From positions 1 through 38,886 of the forward strand of contig JACPJP010000021.1 in the NCBI GenBank assembly GCA_016187495.1: a stretch of DNA of 38,886 nucleotides, written 5' to 3'. Position 1 is the first letter of the stretch; every line of letters starts with the position of its first letter. The stretch comes from Candidatus Woesearchaeota archaeon. GTDB taxonomy: Archaea > Nanobdellota > Nanobdellia > Woesearchaeales > GW2011-AR4. The notes under the pieces are model-generated. The model was not told the origin of the DNA, searched no databases, and worked only from the letters and a program-made list of their open reading frames with translations. Below are positions 29,550-38,190 of this stretch, piece by piece. The translations under genes and the position numbers were made by a program.

Positions 29550-30336
29550 AGACAACTTAATAGAAGATGAAATTATAGAGGAAGATATTGTAAAGGAAAA
29601 GATTGTAGAGGAGAAAAAACATACTGCATTTGACAAGGAAAGCTGGAAGCCAAAGACATCCTTGGGCATGAAAGTAAAATCCGGAGAGATTGATAATCTT
29701 GAATATGTTTTAGACAACCGGCTAAGGATACTTGAGCATGAGATTGTTGATGTGCTGATGCCAAATCTTGTCATAGACCTGCTATTTGTAGGCCAATCAA
29801 AAGGAAAATTTGGCGGCGGCCAAAAAAGGGTATTCAGGCAAACGCAGAAAAAGACACAGGAAGGCAATAAGCCCCACTTTGGGACTTTTGCAGTATTGGG
29901 GAATGGGAACGGATATATAGGGATAGGATACGGGAAAAGCAAGGAGACTGTACCAGCAAGAGAAAAGGCAACGAGAGATGCAAAACAGAATATTGTGAAG
30001 ATATTAAGGGGCTGCGGCAGCTGGCAATGCGGATGCAAAAAACCGCATAGTATACCATTTGCGGTGGAAGGCAGAAAAGGCTCTGTAAGAATAAGGCTCA
30101 TGCCAGCGCCGAGAGGAACTGGCTTAAGCATAGAGGGGGAATGCGCTAAGATGCTCAAAATTGCGGGAATAAAGGACATAAGGTCGCATACTTTTGGGCA
30201 GACCAGGACGAAAGTAAATTTAATCTATGCATGCTTTGAAGCATTGAAGAAGCTTTCTAAAATAAAAGTTCAAGAAGAAGATGCTGAAAAACTGGGGATT
30301 GTTGAGGGGGCTATAGGTGCGCAAAATGAGCAGTGA
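29542..30336 (+). CDS. rps5: Ribosomal protein uS5
   Basis: 264 residues. An acidic 30-residue start is followed by the archaeal uS5 body: QKRVFRQTQKKTQEGNKPHFG, GNGNGYIGIGYGKSKETVPA, the cysteine-bearing RGCGSWQCGCKKPHSIPF and RLMPAPRGTGL. It shapes the mRNA entry channel and decoding fidelity. It overlaps uL18 and uL30 by 8 and 11 nt. Confidence 0.96.
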   Translation: MAEDNLIEDEIIEEDIVKEKIVEEKKHTAFDKESWKPKTSLGMKVKSGEIDNLEYVLDNRLRILEHEIVDVLMPNLVIDLLFVGQSKGKFGGGQKRVFRQTQKKTQEGNKPHFGTFAVLGNGNGYIGIGYGKSKETVPAREKATRDAKQNIVKILRGCGSWQCGCKKPHSIPFAVEGRKGSVRIRLMPAPRGTGLSIEGECAKMLKIAGIKDIRSHTFGQTRTKVNLIYACFEALKKLSKIKVQEEDAEKLGIVEGAIGAQNEQ

Positions 30337-30784
30337 AGCAGATAGCAAAGATCAAGGGCAGAAAATTGCAATTGTAAGGGTAAGGGGCGTTACAGGCATT
30401 AAACATCCTATAGATGATACACTAAACAAGCTGAGGCTCTACAGGAAGAATTACTGCGTTGTTGTCCCAAAAAATCAGATTTATATTGGCATGATAAATA
30501 AGGTCAAGGATTACGTCACGTGGGGTGAGGTAGGCGAAGAAACATATAAAACCCTTTTGGATGAGAGAAAAGAGGCATTTAAAGGAAGAGATTCTGACAG
30601 CAAGGGAAAGATAAATTATGAAAAATTTTCAGAAATTGACGGTAAAAAAATAAAAAAATTCTTTAGGCTCAACAGCCCTAGGAAGGGTTACGGGAGGATG
30701 GGCATAAAGACACCATTTATAAATGGTGGGGCATTAGGTTATAGAGAGGATAAAATCAACGACCTTATCATGAGGATGATTTAG
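30326..30784 (+). CDS. rpl30: Ribosomal protein uL30
   Basis: 152 residues, archaeal length. QKIAIVRVRGVTGIKHPIDDTLNKLRLYRKNYCVVV is the uL30 fold, followed by the archaeal extension with FFRLNSPRKGYGRMGIKTPF. ATG 30326 is favoured; a GTG at 30317 is in frame but deeper in uS5. The stop abuts uL15 (TAGATG). Confidence 0.94.
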   Translation: MSSEADSKDQGQKIAIVRVRGVTGIKHPIDDTLNKLRLYRKNYCVVVPKNQIYIGMINKVKDYVTWGEVGEETYKTLLDERKEAFKGRDSDSKGKINYEKFSEIDGKKIKKFFRLNSPRKGYGRMGIKTPFINGGALGYREDKINDLIMRMI

Positions 30785-31234
30785 ATGACCGTCAACAAGA
30801 GAAAAAAGTTTTCAAGATACAGGGCAAGCATGACGCATGGCAAGGGCTCTAAAAAGAAAAGAAGGGGTTCTGGAAACCTAGGTGGCGCTGGAATGTCCGG
30901 CAGCGGAAAAAGGGCAGACAGCAAGAAACCATCAAATTGGAAGGAAAAGAGGTATTTTGGAAAATATGGTTTTATAAGCAAAAGCAAAAAAAATATTGTC
31001 CCAGTGAATATCAGTTACATAGATGCAAACTTGAATAAACTCCCTATGGATACAATAAAAAAGGAGAATAGTTTTTATTCTATTGATTTAAGCAAACTTG
31101 GGTTTAATAAGCTGCTCAGCGGCGGCAAAGAGGCAAACAAATACAAGATAAAAGTCCAATATGCATCCAAGAAAGCTATTGAAAAGGTAAAGGGCAGCGG
31201 CGGGGAAGTAATTCTGCCGGAACAGAAGGTATAG
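30785..31234 (+). CDS. rpl15: Ribosomal protein uL15
   Basis: 149 residues. KKFSRYRASMTHGKGSKKKRRGSGNLGGAGMSGSGKRA is the Gly-rich, basic rRNA-binding N-terminus, and the C-terminal part ends with VKGSGGEVILPEQ. It is a late assembly protein and the last ribosomal gene of the run. SecY starts 23 nt downstream. Confidence 0.96.
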   Translation: MTVNKRKKFSRYRASMTHGKGSKKKRRGSGNLGGAGMSGSGKRADSKKPSNWKEKRYFGKYGFISKSKKNIVPVNISYIDANLNKLPMDTIKKENSFYSIDLSKLGFNKLLSGGKEANKYKIKVQYASKKAIEKVKGSGGEVILPEQKV

Positions 31235-31257
31235 GTTAGGTATAATTTATCATTAAA

Positions 31258-32670
31258 ATGTCAATCTGGAAAGCAGTTTTAAACAATTTACCAGAAGTTG
31301 AAGGTCCGTCACAAAAATTTCTGCCATTCAAAGAGAAGCTGAAATGGACCCTTATTGTTTTAGTTATATTTTTTATTCTTGGTGTAATGCCCTTATTCGG
31401 GCTGGGGCATAACCAGCTAGAAAGGTTTCAGTTCTTTTCCGTAATTTTGGGGGCTGAATTCGGAAGTATTATCAGCTTAGGTATTGGACCGATAGTTACT
31501 GCCTCTATTGTGCTACAGTTGCTTAACGGCTCTGGAATATTGAAACTAGACCTTACACAATCTGAAGGGAAGAAAACATTTCAGGGACTGCAAAAGATGC
31601 TTGCAATCTTTTTTATAATATTTGAGTCTACAGTCTTTGTCATGATGGGCGGCTTGTCTCCTGATCCATCTTTAATTGGGGTTCCAGTATATGCGCAGCT
31701 GCAATTACTGCTGATATTCCAGCTTTTCTTAGGAGGGGTAATGATACTGTTTATGGATGAGGTTGTAAGCAAGTGGGGATTTGGCTCAGGAATAGGATTG
31801 TTTATAGCTGCTGGAGTAAGCAAGGGAATTTTTGTGCAGGCATTTAACTGGCTTCCAGGACCTAGCGGCATTGCAGGATTAACTTATTCAGCTGGTGCTG
31901 TGCCTGCATTGTTCCAAAGCTTGGCAGCAGGCGATCCTGTAACTGCCGGAATAATGATATCTACTTTAATCTTTACGGTCCTAGTTTTTGTGATAGCAGT
32001 TTATGGGCAGTCTATGAAAGTTGAAATACCATTGTCGTTTGGAATGGTTCGCGGTCATGGCGTAAGATGGCCATTGTCTTTTTTTTATACGAGCAACATA
32101 CCCGTCATATTGGTTTCTGCGCTTATTGCAAACTTCCAGCTTCTTGGAAGCTTTCTGGACAACAAAGGACTTCCATTGCTAGGAACGTTTAACAGCTTCG
32201 GGCAGCCAAGCAGCGGCTTTATATACTGGGTGCAGCCAATAAATCTGGTAAGGACAATAATACAGCAGCAGAATTTACTTGTAGGGTGGACGCCATATTT
32301 ACAAGCGCTTTTTTATATATTGTTCCTAATGATCGGAGCGATGATGTTTGCTATGTTTTGGGTCCAGACTGCAGGAATGGATGCAAGGTCGCAGGCAAAA
32401 CAGATGATGTCTTCTGGATTGCAGATACCTGGCTTTAGAAGAGACGAAAGGGTGCTTGAAAGATTGCTTAGCAGGTATATATGGCCACTTACAATCATGG
32501 GGGGCTTATCCATAGGATTATTAGCGGGATTTGCAGACATAACAGGAACTTTAAGCAGTGGTACAGGAATACTGCTTGCGGTAATGATAATATACAGGCT
32601 TTATGAGGAAATATCAAAGCAGCATATGATGGACATGAATCCTATGATGAGAAAGTTTATGGGTGGGTAA
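31258..32670 (+). CDS. secY: Preprotein translocase subunit SecY
   Basis: 470 residues, full length with ten predicted membrane helices. The plug and pore region is marked by FSVILGAEFGSIISLGIGPIVTASIVLQLL, and the cytosolic loops by SQAKQMMSSGLQIPGFRRDERVLERLLSRYIWPLTI. It is the protein-conducting channel for secreted and membrane proteins. Its position after uL15 is general in archaea. Directly coupled to the EMC3-like gene by TAA-A-ATG, so channel and insertase are made together. adk, often next in archaea, is missing here. Confidence 0.97.
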   Translation: MSIWKAVLNNLPEVEGPSQKFLPFKEKLKWTLIVLVIFFILGVMPLFGLGHNQLERFQFFSVILGAEFGSIISLGIGPIVTASIVLQLLNGSGILKLDLTQSEGKKTFQGLQKMLAIFFIIFESTVFVMMGGLSPDPSLIGVPVYAQLQLLLIFQLFLGGVMILFMDEVVSKWGFGSGIGLFIAAGVSKGIFVQAFNWLPGPSGIAGLTYSAGAVPALFQSLAAGDPVTAGIMISTLIFTVLVFVIAVYGQSMKVEIPLSFGMVRGHGVRWPLSFFYTSNIPVILVSALIANFQLLGSFLDNKGLPLLGTFNSFGQPSSGFIYWVQPINLVRTIIQQQNLLVGWTPYLQALFYILFLMIGAMMFAMFWVQTAGMDARSQAKQMMSSGLQIPGFRRDERVLERLLSRYIWPLTIMGGLSIGLLAGFADITGTLSSGTGILLAVMIIYRLYEEISKQHMMDMNPMMRKFMGG

Positions 32671-32671
32671 A

Positions 32672-33421
32672 ATGGTTTTTGAAAATCTTTTAAACCCTGT
32701 TTTCGACCCATTGCTTAATCTGCCTACCATTTTGGCCGTGGTTATTCTTTCCTTTTTGATCTCTTTAATTATAACAGTTGTATATAAGTTTACTACGGAC
32801 CAGAACCTGATGAAAGACCTAAAGGAAGAAATGAAGGAATTCCAGAAAGAGGTTAAGGAGCTAAGAAAAGAGCCTGAAAAGGCTATGCAGGTGCAGAAAA
32901 AGGCTATGCAGACAAACATGAAGTATATGATACATTCCATGAAAAGCACATTGTATTCCATCATTCCGATAATAATTATTTTTAGCTGGATGAATGCAAA
33001 CTTTGCTTATGAGCCGGTATTTCCTGATCGTGATTTTACAACTACCATTAATTTCGAGACAAATGTTAAAGGAAGTATAGAACTCAGTGCGCCTAAAGGA
33101 ATAACTATCAGCGGAAACCCCAAAAAAGAGATTCAAGATAAAGAAGCCAAATGGGTTTTGAACGGTAAAGAAGGAGAATACCTTTTAGAGTATGTTATTG
33201 ATGGAAAGAAATATTACAAAGAGGTCATAATAACGGAAAATAACAAATACAAAGAGCCGGTCAAAATAGTTAAAGATGGTATTGTAAAATCAATTCAAAT
33301 AGAGCATAAGGAAAAAAAGCTGATTAACCTATTTGGATGGAGAATAGGGTGGCTTGGCACATATATAATATTTTCAATAATCTTTAGCATGCTTATCAGA
33401 AAACTCATTAAAGTCTATTAG
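32672..33421 (+). CDS. EMC3/DUF106-family insertase (archaeal Oxa1/YidC relative) with extra beta domain
   Basis: 249 residues. TM1 (about 17-40) leads into a charged coiled coil (about 43-75, KDLKEEMKEFQKEVKELRKE), TM2 (about 90-107) and a C-terminal TM3 (about 222-243, RIGWLGTYIIFSIIFSMLI). This is the DUF106 pattern, homologous to EMC3 and YidC, which insert membrane proteins. Family members are often 170-200 residues; here about 100 residues between TM2 and TM3 (about 110-215) look beta-rich and extracytoplasmic. The start is ATG 32672; the frame extends into secY to 32663. Confidence 0.88.
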   Translation: MVFENLLNPVFDPLLNLPTILAVVILSFLISLIITVVYKFTTDQNLMKDLKEEMKEFQKEVKELRKEPEKAMQVQKKAMQTNMKYMIHSMKSTLYSIIPIIIIFSWMNANFAYEPVFPDRDFTTTINFETNVKGSIELSAPKGITISGNPKKEIQDKEAKWVLNGKEGEYLLEYVIDGKKYYKEVIITENNKYKEPVKIVKDGIVKSIQIEHKEKKLINLFGWRIGWLGTYIIFSIIFSMLIRKLIKVY

Positions 33422-33450
33422 GAATTAAGAAGTAATTAAGATAACCCCCT

Positions 33451-33939
33451 TTAACACGCCTTTATTTTGTTGGCTTTTACAGAATTCCCGGAACATATTT
33501 CTAAAGTGTCTACTCCCATGACTTTTGGAAAGAACTGTATGCTCTTTATGGCTCCGTATGTGCTGGAATCGTATACTATTGACTTATCTTTGACGTCCAA
33601 AAGCTGCCCTTTTTTAATTGACATGTTGTTGGGATCCAAAAGCTTGGTTCCTTTTTCTCCGGTAATCCAAATCCCCAATCCATCTATGTCTATACCTCCA
33701 GTATTGTCTATGACGAAATTGATGTAAGTGCCGCTTCCTGAACCTGCATAGCATACCTCTGCATCCGCAATATTCCGCATCTTAATTGCTACTCCCGAAC
33801 ATGCGTCACCTGGCCTCGATATATCCAAGTTTCTTCCCCAGTTTAATACCACAGATCCTAAAGCGACGGCAAAAGAAATTAGCAAAACGGTCGCTATTAA
33901 CGGACTTACACTCCTTTTATTAAAAACTTTTCTTGGCAT
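33451..33939 (-). CDS. Archaeal type IV pilin-like protein
   Basis: 162 residues. The start MPRKVFNKRSVSPLIATVLL has a short basic leader, a type IV prepilin-like site around R9-S10 and then a hydrophobic helix (about 13-33), as in archaeal pilins and other archaeal prepilin substrates. The mature part has four cysteines, a beta-rich body with FVIDNTGGIDIDGLGIWITG, and ends in KAC. Probably a surface filament or adhesin subunit. It sits on the opposite strand inside a ribosomal gene cluster and has its own TATA box (33974-33982). Confidence 0.82.
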   Translation of the reverse strand: MPRKVFNKRSVSPLIATVLLISFAVALGSVVLNWGRNLDISRPGDACSGVAIKMRNIADAEVCYAGSGSGTYINFVIDNTGGIDIDGLGIWITGEKGTKLLDPNNMSIKKGQLLDVKDKSIVYDSSTYGAIKSIQFFPKVMGVDTLEICSGNSVKANKIKAC

Positions 33940-33973
33940 TCTAGTTATGCGCTTCTATACTGATTTTGCTTCG

Positions 33974-34007
33974 TATATAAAGATTTCGAATCATAACCTT
34001 TATAAAG
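33974..34007. promoter_or_regulatory. Back-to-back TATA boxes for pilin and eL34
   Basis: CTTTATATA on the minus strand (33974-33982) serves the pilin gene, and CTTTATAAAG (33998-34007) on the plus strand serves eL34, centred about 26 nt before ATG 34029. The two boxes are 15 nt apart, so transcription in the two directions may compete. Confidence 0.55.
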
Positions 34008-34028
34008 ATTTTTCAATTTCTATTGGGA

Positions 34029-34292
34029 ATGCCACAGCCTTACAAGAGATCAAGAAGCTTAAGAAGATTAAATATAAGGGTTTTAGGAAAAAGTGTGCTG
34101 CGCTACAAGGAAAGGAAGCCAGGAAAGGCTAAGTGCGGCAATTGTGGCATGGCGCTTAAAGGCGTCTCCAGAAAAAGGCCGAAAAAAATGCAGAAAATAC
34201 CTATAACCGGGAAGAGTCCGGAAAGACCTTATAGCAACCTATGCAGCAGGTGCATGAGATTGGTTATGATTGATAAGGCAAGGCTGCAATAA
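34029..34292 (+). CDS. rpl34e: Ribosomal protein eL34
   Basis: 87 residues. MPQPYKRSRSLRRLNIRV is the archaeal start, and C36-x2-C39 with C72-x2-C75 (KCGNCG, LCSRCM) form the zinc site. ATG 34029 is chosen over TTG 34023, as it matches homologues and the TATA spacing. In many archaea eL34 is followed by cmk and eL14; cmk is missing here. Confidence 0.95.
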   Translation: MPQPYKRSRSLRRLNIRVLGKSVLRYKERKPGKAKCGNCGMALKGVSRKRPKKMQKIPITGKSPERPYSNLCSRCMRLVMIDKARLQ

Positions 34293-34370
34293 AGTAAATA
34301 TTATTAATAATCCATTATAACTGATGCTTATTAAAAATAGATATTAACAAAAATAGAGTTATAACAAAAT

Positions 34371-34413
34371 AATCTCCTGAGTTTATGGTGACATTACTCT
34401 TTAATTGGAGATT
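34371..34413 (+). promoter_or_regulatory. Inverted repeat before eL14
   Basis: AATCTCC (34371-34377) can pair with GGAGATT (34407-34413), which ends 10 nt before ATG 34424, so the SD-like GGAG could be masked. The G-run after it (34414-34419) is left free. Confidence 0.35.
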
Positions 34414-34423
34414 GGGGGGAAAA

Positions 34424-34897
34424 ATGATTGAAATAGGAAGGTTATGCGTTAAGCTTGCAGGAAGGGATGCTGGTTTAAAGTGTGTTGTTGTTGATATTCT
34501 AGATGATAAATTTGTTTTAATCGACGGCGAAACAAGAAGAAGAAAGTGCAATATTCTGCACATAGAGCCATTGAAGGACGTTCTTAAGATAAAAAAGAAA
34601 GCTTCGCATGAAGAAATAAAGAAAGAATTTGAAAAACTGGGGTTGAAAATTAGGGAAACCAAGCCAAAACAAAAGACTGAGAGGCCTAGGAAGAAAAGGA
34701 AAACGCCAGAGCGTCTAAGGCAGCAAAAAGAGGAAAAGAAGAAGTTAAGAGATGTTTTCAGGAGGAAGGGAGAAAAAAGCGAGAAGAAAACTGCGGAAAA
34801 AGAAGCAGGAAAGGAAGAGACTCTGGAAGAAAGGGCTGGTTTAGATGGAGGAAGAGAAGAAAAAGAACCAAAAAAAAGCGAAAAACAAGGAAGATAA
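34424..34897 (+). CDS. rpl14e: Ribosomal protein eL14
   Basis: 157 residues. MIEIGRLCVKLAGRDAGLKCVVVDILDDKFVLIDGETRRRKCNI is the KOW-like core of eL14. It is followed by a helical IKKKASHEEIKKEFEKLGLKI and a long Lys/Glu/Arg tail from about residue 75. Archaeal eL14 is usually about 80-95 residues, so the tail is an addition. Start ATG 34424 is favoured over 34385. Convergent with pheT, 11 nt between stops. Confidence 0.92.
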   Translation: MIEIGRLCVKLAGRDAGLKCVVVDILDDKFVLIDGETRRRKCNILHIEPLKDVLKIKKKASHEEIKKEFEKLGLKIRETKPKQKTERPRKKRKTPERLRQQKEEKKKLRDVFRRKGEKSEKKTAEKEAGKEETLEERAGLDGGREEKEPKKSEKQGR

Positions 34898-34908
34898 GAA
34901 AAAGTAAT

Positions 34909-36564
34909 TTATTTCCTATCAATTAAATCAAAAAGCTCTGTCAAATTCAGCTCAAAAGCTGCAACAGGCACTTCAAGCGACCAGTTTGTTACGACATTTG
35001 GGTTTAACTCCCCAATATAAGCAACTTTTTTCCCATTCACAGCTACGCGAGCTACACGTCCTTCAATAAAGGAATTGTGCTCTGTTTCAGTTATCTCGTA
35101 TTTTAAATTAAGGCTTCTGAATAAATAATCAAGAATTTGCTTTATTTCGGTGTAATCTGTATTTTCGGACGCAATAGCTGCTGCAAGCCTGTCATTTTCT
35201 TCTATATTAGTTTCCGTATTATCATTTTTCTTGAAAATTGTCCCTATTGCAAAGATTCTTTGAGGATATTCATGGTGCTTGTTGCCGCTTAAGATTTCCA
35301 TTAATGAAGGCATTACCCACGATCTTAAAACGTTATAATCTGAGGATATGGAGTTTGCGAGCTCTATTAATGGTGCATCCGCATTCATTTTTTTGCATTG
35401 AATCTCCTTATTTGTAAGATGGTATGTGCTTGCCTCAATGAACCTCAGCCCGACCAACAACTCGGATATTTTTCTTTTGAAAACCTCAAATTTGTTTTCT
35501 TCCGCTATTGTTGCGACATGGGGTATTATTGAATGAAAATTTTCGTATCCATATGATATTGCAATGTCCTCCGCAAGGTCTGATTGGTGCAATATATCTG
35601 CCCTGTAAGATGGTATGAGCGCTTTTTTATTTTTGTAGCCGTAACCCATCTGCTCAAATAGTTTCTTAATCTCATTTTCTTTTAATTCCAGCCCTAGTAA
35701 TTTGTTTATATAGCTTATGTCTACTTTCATTTCTTCTGGCCTTAAATCAGGAGTAATATATTTTTTATTTCCATAATGCAGTTCCATTGAGTAAACAATT
35801 CCATTCATTTCGTACAATGCAGTTACAATAATATTGAGGCATTTCTGCAGAACATTAAAATCAAATCCAGAGCATTCTACAAAAATTTCCTTTGTTTTTT
35901 CATTTATTTTTCCAGTTTTGTGAGAATTAATTATAGGCGGAACCGATAAAACTTCGTCGTTAGAGTCCCGGAAAACCGGAAATTTTTTCTTTCCATGCAG
36001 CAAATGCCCATAAGCTTTTCCAGCTGGATGCTTTTCCAGGATTTCCGAGGCATTCATTTTTTTATGGGATTCCAGCGGCTGAAAGACTATGTCTTTTGGG
36101 TCTTGAGCAATAAACTTTATCGGAGTCTTGATTTTTTCAAATGGGTAAATCCCTATTGCTACCTTTTTTCTGTTTCTTCCATAGGTTATATGGAGTTTTT
36201 CCTGTATGTCTATAACCTCTTTTATTTTTTCGTCGTCAAAATGCAAATTTTTTACTATTGCGCAGGCTGTGTATGGCCTTACCTCTGCAACTGATTTGTC
36301 AACAATCATCTTTTCCTTTGAAGGCTCCACTTTACAATGTTTCAATCCAGTTTTTTCCCCGATAAATGAGGAGAAAGCTCTGGCAAAGCCCTGCACAGAG
36401 AGCATATCCGGCCTATTAGGGAATACTTCGACAATAATTTCCTTATCATTAACTTCTTCCAAATCAGTGCCAAGCATCGATATCCTGTCCTTTAATTTTT
36501 CCAATGGCAGTTTTTTGCCTACTAAAGAATCAAAGACTTTTCTATTGAGGGTTATTGTTGGCAT
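34909..36564 (-). CDS. pheT: Phenylalanine-tRNA ligase beta subunit
   Basis: 551 residues, the archaeal/eukaryotic beta subunit length. The N-terminus has VFPNRPDMLSVQGFARAFSSFIG, the B3/4 editing-type region includes HKTGKINEKTKEIFVECSG, B5 has YITPDLRPEEMKVDISYINKLLG, and the pseudocatalytic domain has DLAEDIAISYGYENF and ARVAVNGKKVAYIGELNP. With PheS it forms the alpha2-beta2 synthetase. It follows pheS with a 2-nt spacer (TAA-AA-ATG). Confidence 0.96.
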   Translation of the reverse strand: MPTITLNRKVFDSLVGKKLPLEKLKDRISMLGTDLEEVNDKEIIVEVFPNRPDMLSVQGFARAFSSFIGEKTGLKHCKVEPSKEKMIVDKSVAEVRPYTACAIVKNLHFDDEKIKEVIDIQEKLHITYGRNRKKVAIGIYPFEKIKTPIKFIAQDPKDIVFQPLESHKKMNASEILEKHPAGKAYGHLLHGKKKFPVFRDSNDEVLSVPPIINSHKTGKINEKTKEIFVECSGFDFNVLQKCLNIIVTALYEMNGIVYSMELHYGNKKYITPDLRPEEMKVDISYINKLLGLELKENEIKKLFEQMGYGYKNKKALIPSYRADILHQSDLAEDIAISYGYENFHSIIPHVATIAEENKFEVFKRKISELLVGLRFIEASTYHLTNKEIQCKKMNADAPLIELANSISSDYNVLRSWVMPSLMEILSGNKHHEYPQRIFAIGTIFKKNDNTETNIEENDRLAAAIASENTDYTEIKQILDYLFRSLNLKYEITETEHNSFIEGRVARVAVNGKKVAYIGELNPNVVTNWSLEVPVAAFELNLTELFDLIDRK

Positions 36565-36566
36565 TT

Positions 36567-38096
36567 TTATTTCATCCAGACCTTTATTTCCCTTAATCGT
36601 TTTAGGTCGTTATTGTAAATATCCCTTATATCCATGATGTTGTAATAATCTATTATTGTACGTTCCATGCCCAAGCCCCAAGCTAAAACTGGGCATTCAA
36701 AGCCTAGCAAAGGCTTAACCATTTCTGGCCTGAAAATTCCACTGCCGCCTAGCTCTACCCATTGTTTTTTTATTGGGTGCCATACATCGACCTCTGCACT
36801 AGGTTCAGTGTAAGGAAAATGTCCAGGCCTTATCCTTACATCAGGAAATCCCATCTTAGCAAAGAATTCTTTTAGGTAGCCTTTTAAGTGCTTGAAGTTT
36901 GCATTAGGGTCAACAACAATTCCTTCCACCTGTATAAACTCAAACAATGATTTCCATGATAATGTCTCGTTTCTGAATACCTTTCCGACAGAGAAAAATT
37001 TTGCAGGAAGGTCAGATTTTTTCAGATTTGCTATGGTCTGCGCAGATAAAATCGTGTTGTGCGTTCTTAACAAATTTTCCTTTGCCATTTCCTCTGACCA
37101 TTTATACTGCCAGCCTTTGCTTCCTGTTGCAAAGCCGTTTTCATGCGCTGCTTTTACCTTCCTTATGAGCTCTTTTGGCAGTTTTCCGTATTTTGGGTCT
37201 TTAATATAAAAAGTGTCCTGCATATCTCGCGCGGGATGGTCCTGCGGAACAAATAAGGCATCTAGGTCCCAGAAAGAAGTCTGCACTAAATTCCCCTGCA
37301 TTTCCCTAAAGCCCATATCCAGCCATATCCTCTTTATGTATTGTATAGCTTGTGTGACAAAATGCAGTCTGCCGCCGTAAATATTAGGGACGTTTATTTT
37401 TACATCATAGCTCCTTAATTTCGTGCTTTTCCATAATCCTGACTTGATGATTTCTGGAGTTAAGCGGTCTATTACTCTCTCATCTTGTATTCCATATTCA
37501 ATTATTTTTTGTCCAATTTCGGTAGGAGAAGCGTCAATTATTTTAGAAATATTAGCCTTTATTATTTGGTTTCTTCTTCTTAGATTTTCAAACGCAAGTT
37601 TGTCCAAATCTTTCAGATCAGAACTATCCAAGGGGAAACTCTTTTTAATGAATGCTTCCTCAGGAAACCCCTTTTTCAGAAGTTCCTTGCCAAGATCAGT
37701 TATTCTGACAACTATGCCATTTTCCTTGGTTATGTCTATTGCGCCTTTTGATTTTAAAATGCCTAGGCTTATGCTCAATTCCTGCTTGCTTAAGCCGGAA
37801 TTTCTTTCTATATCATCCAATGCTGACTTTCCTTTTATCTGCTCAAGAAATTTTTTTTCCGGAAGCCCTTTTTTGAGATATTTTATTCCATTTTCATCAA
37901 GAACAATTTGCTCCTTAAGCTGCTTATTTATCCTTACAAGCTTCTTATTTTGAAGCCATTGTAGGGCCCTCATAACTTCTACTTTCTGCAACCCCGTTTT
38001 TGCGGCTATTTCCTCAAATTTGTTGGTTTCCTTCAATGTAGGAAGTACTTTTCTTTCGTAAGAGTGCAATGTCGCTATTATCTTGTCTATTTCCAT
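36567..38096 (-). CDS. pheS: Phenylalanine-tRNA ligase alpha subunit
   Basis: 509 residues. N-terminal winged-helix segments (about 1-170, with repeated AAKTGLQKVEVMRALQWLQ and SGLSKQELSISLGILKSKG), then the class II catalytic domain: WLDMGFREMQGNLVQTSFWD, PQDHPARDMQDTFYI (motif 2 vicinity), FRNETLSWKSLFEFIQVEG and motif 3 AWGLGMERTIIDYYNI. It charges tRNA-Phe. First gene of the pheST operon. A minus-strand TATA AACTTAAAAA (38121-38130) lies about 29 nt upstream. Confidence 0.97.
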   Translation of the reverse strand: MEIDKIIATLHSYERKVLPTLKETNKFEEIAAKTGLQKVEVMRALQWLQNKKLVRINKQLKEQIVLDENGIKYLKKGLPEKKFLEQIKGKSALDDIERNSGLSKQELSISLGILKSKGAIDITKENGIVVRITDLGKELLKKGFPEEAFIKKSFPLDSSDLKDLDKLAFENLRRRNQIIKANISKIIDASPTEIGQKIIEYGIQDERVIDRLTPEIIKSGLWKSTKLRSYDVKINVPNIYGGRLHFVTQAIQYIKRIWLDMGFREMQGNLVQTSFWDLDALFVPQDHPARDMQDTFYIKDPKYGKLPKELIRKVKAAHENGFATGSKGWQYKWSEEMAKENLLRTHNTILSAQTIANLKKSDLPAKFFSVGKVFRNETLSWKSLFEFIQVEGIVVDPNANFKHLKGYLKEFFAKMGFPDVRIRPGHFPYTEPSAEVDVWHPIKKQWVELGGSGIFRPEMVKPLLGFECPVLAWGLGMERTIIDYYNIMDIRDIYNNDLKRLREIKVWMK

Positions 38097-38120
38097 TTGA
38101 ATTCCGATATTGAAAGGTGC

Positions 38121-38170
38121 TTTTTAAGTTTTTGGTATCAAATCCAAAAAATGGCAAATTTTTATAAATA
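38121..38170. promoter_or_regulatory. Divergent promoters of pheST and the secreted protein
   Basis: AACTTAAAAA on the minus strand (38121-38130) faces pheS, and TTTATAAATA (38161-38170) on the plus strand is centred 25 nt before ATG 38191. Both genes look leaderless. Confidence 0.55.
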
Positions 38171-38190
38171 AGGTTATACTTTCAGTTGTT

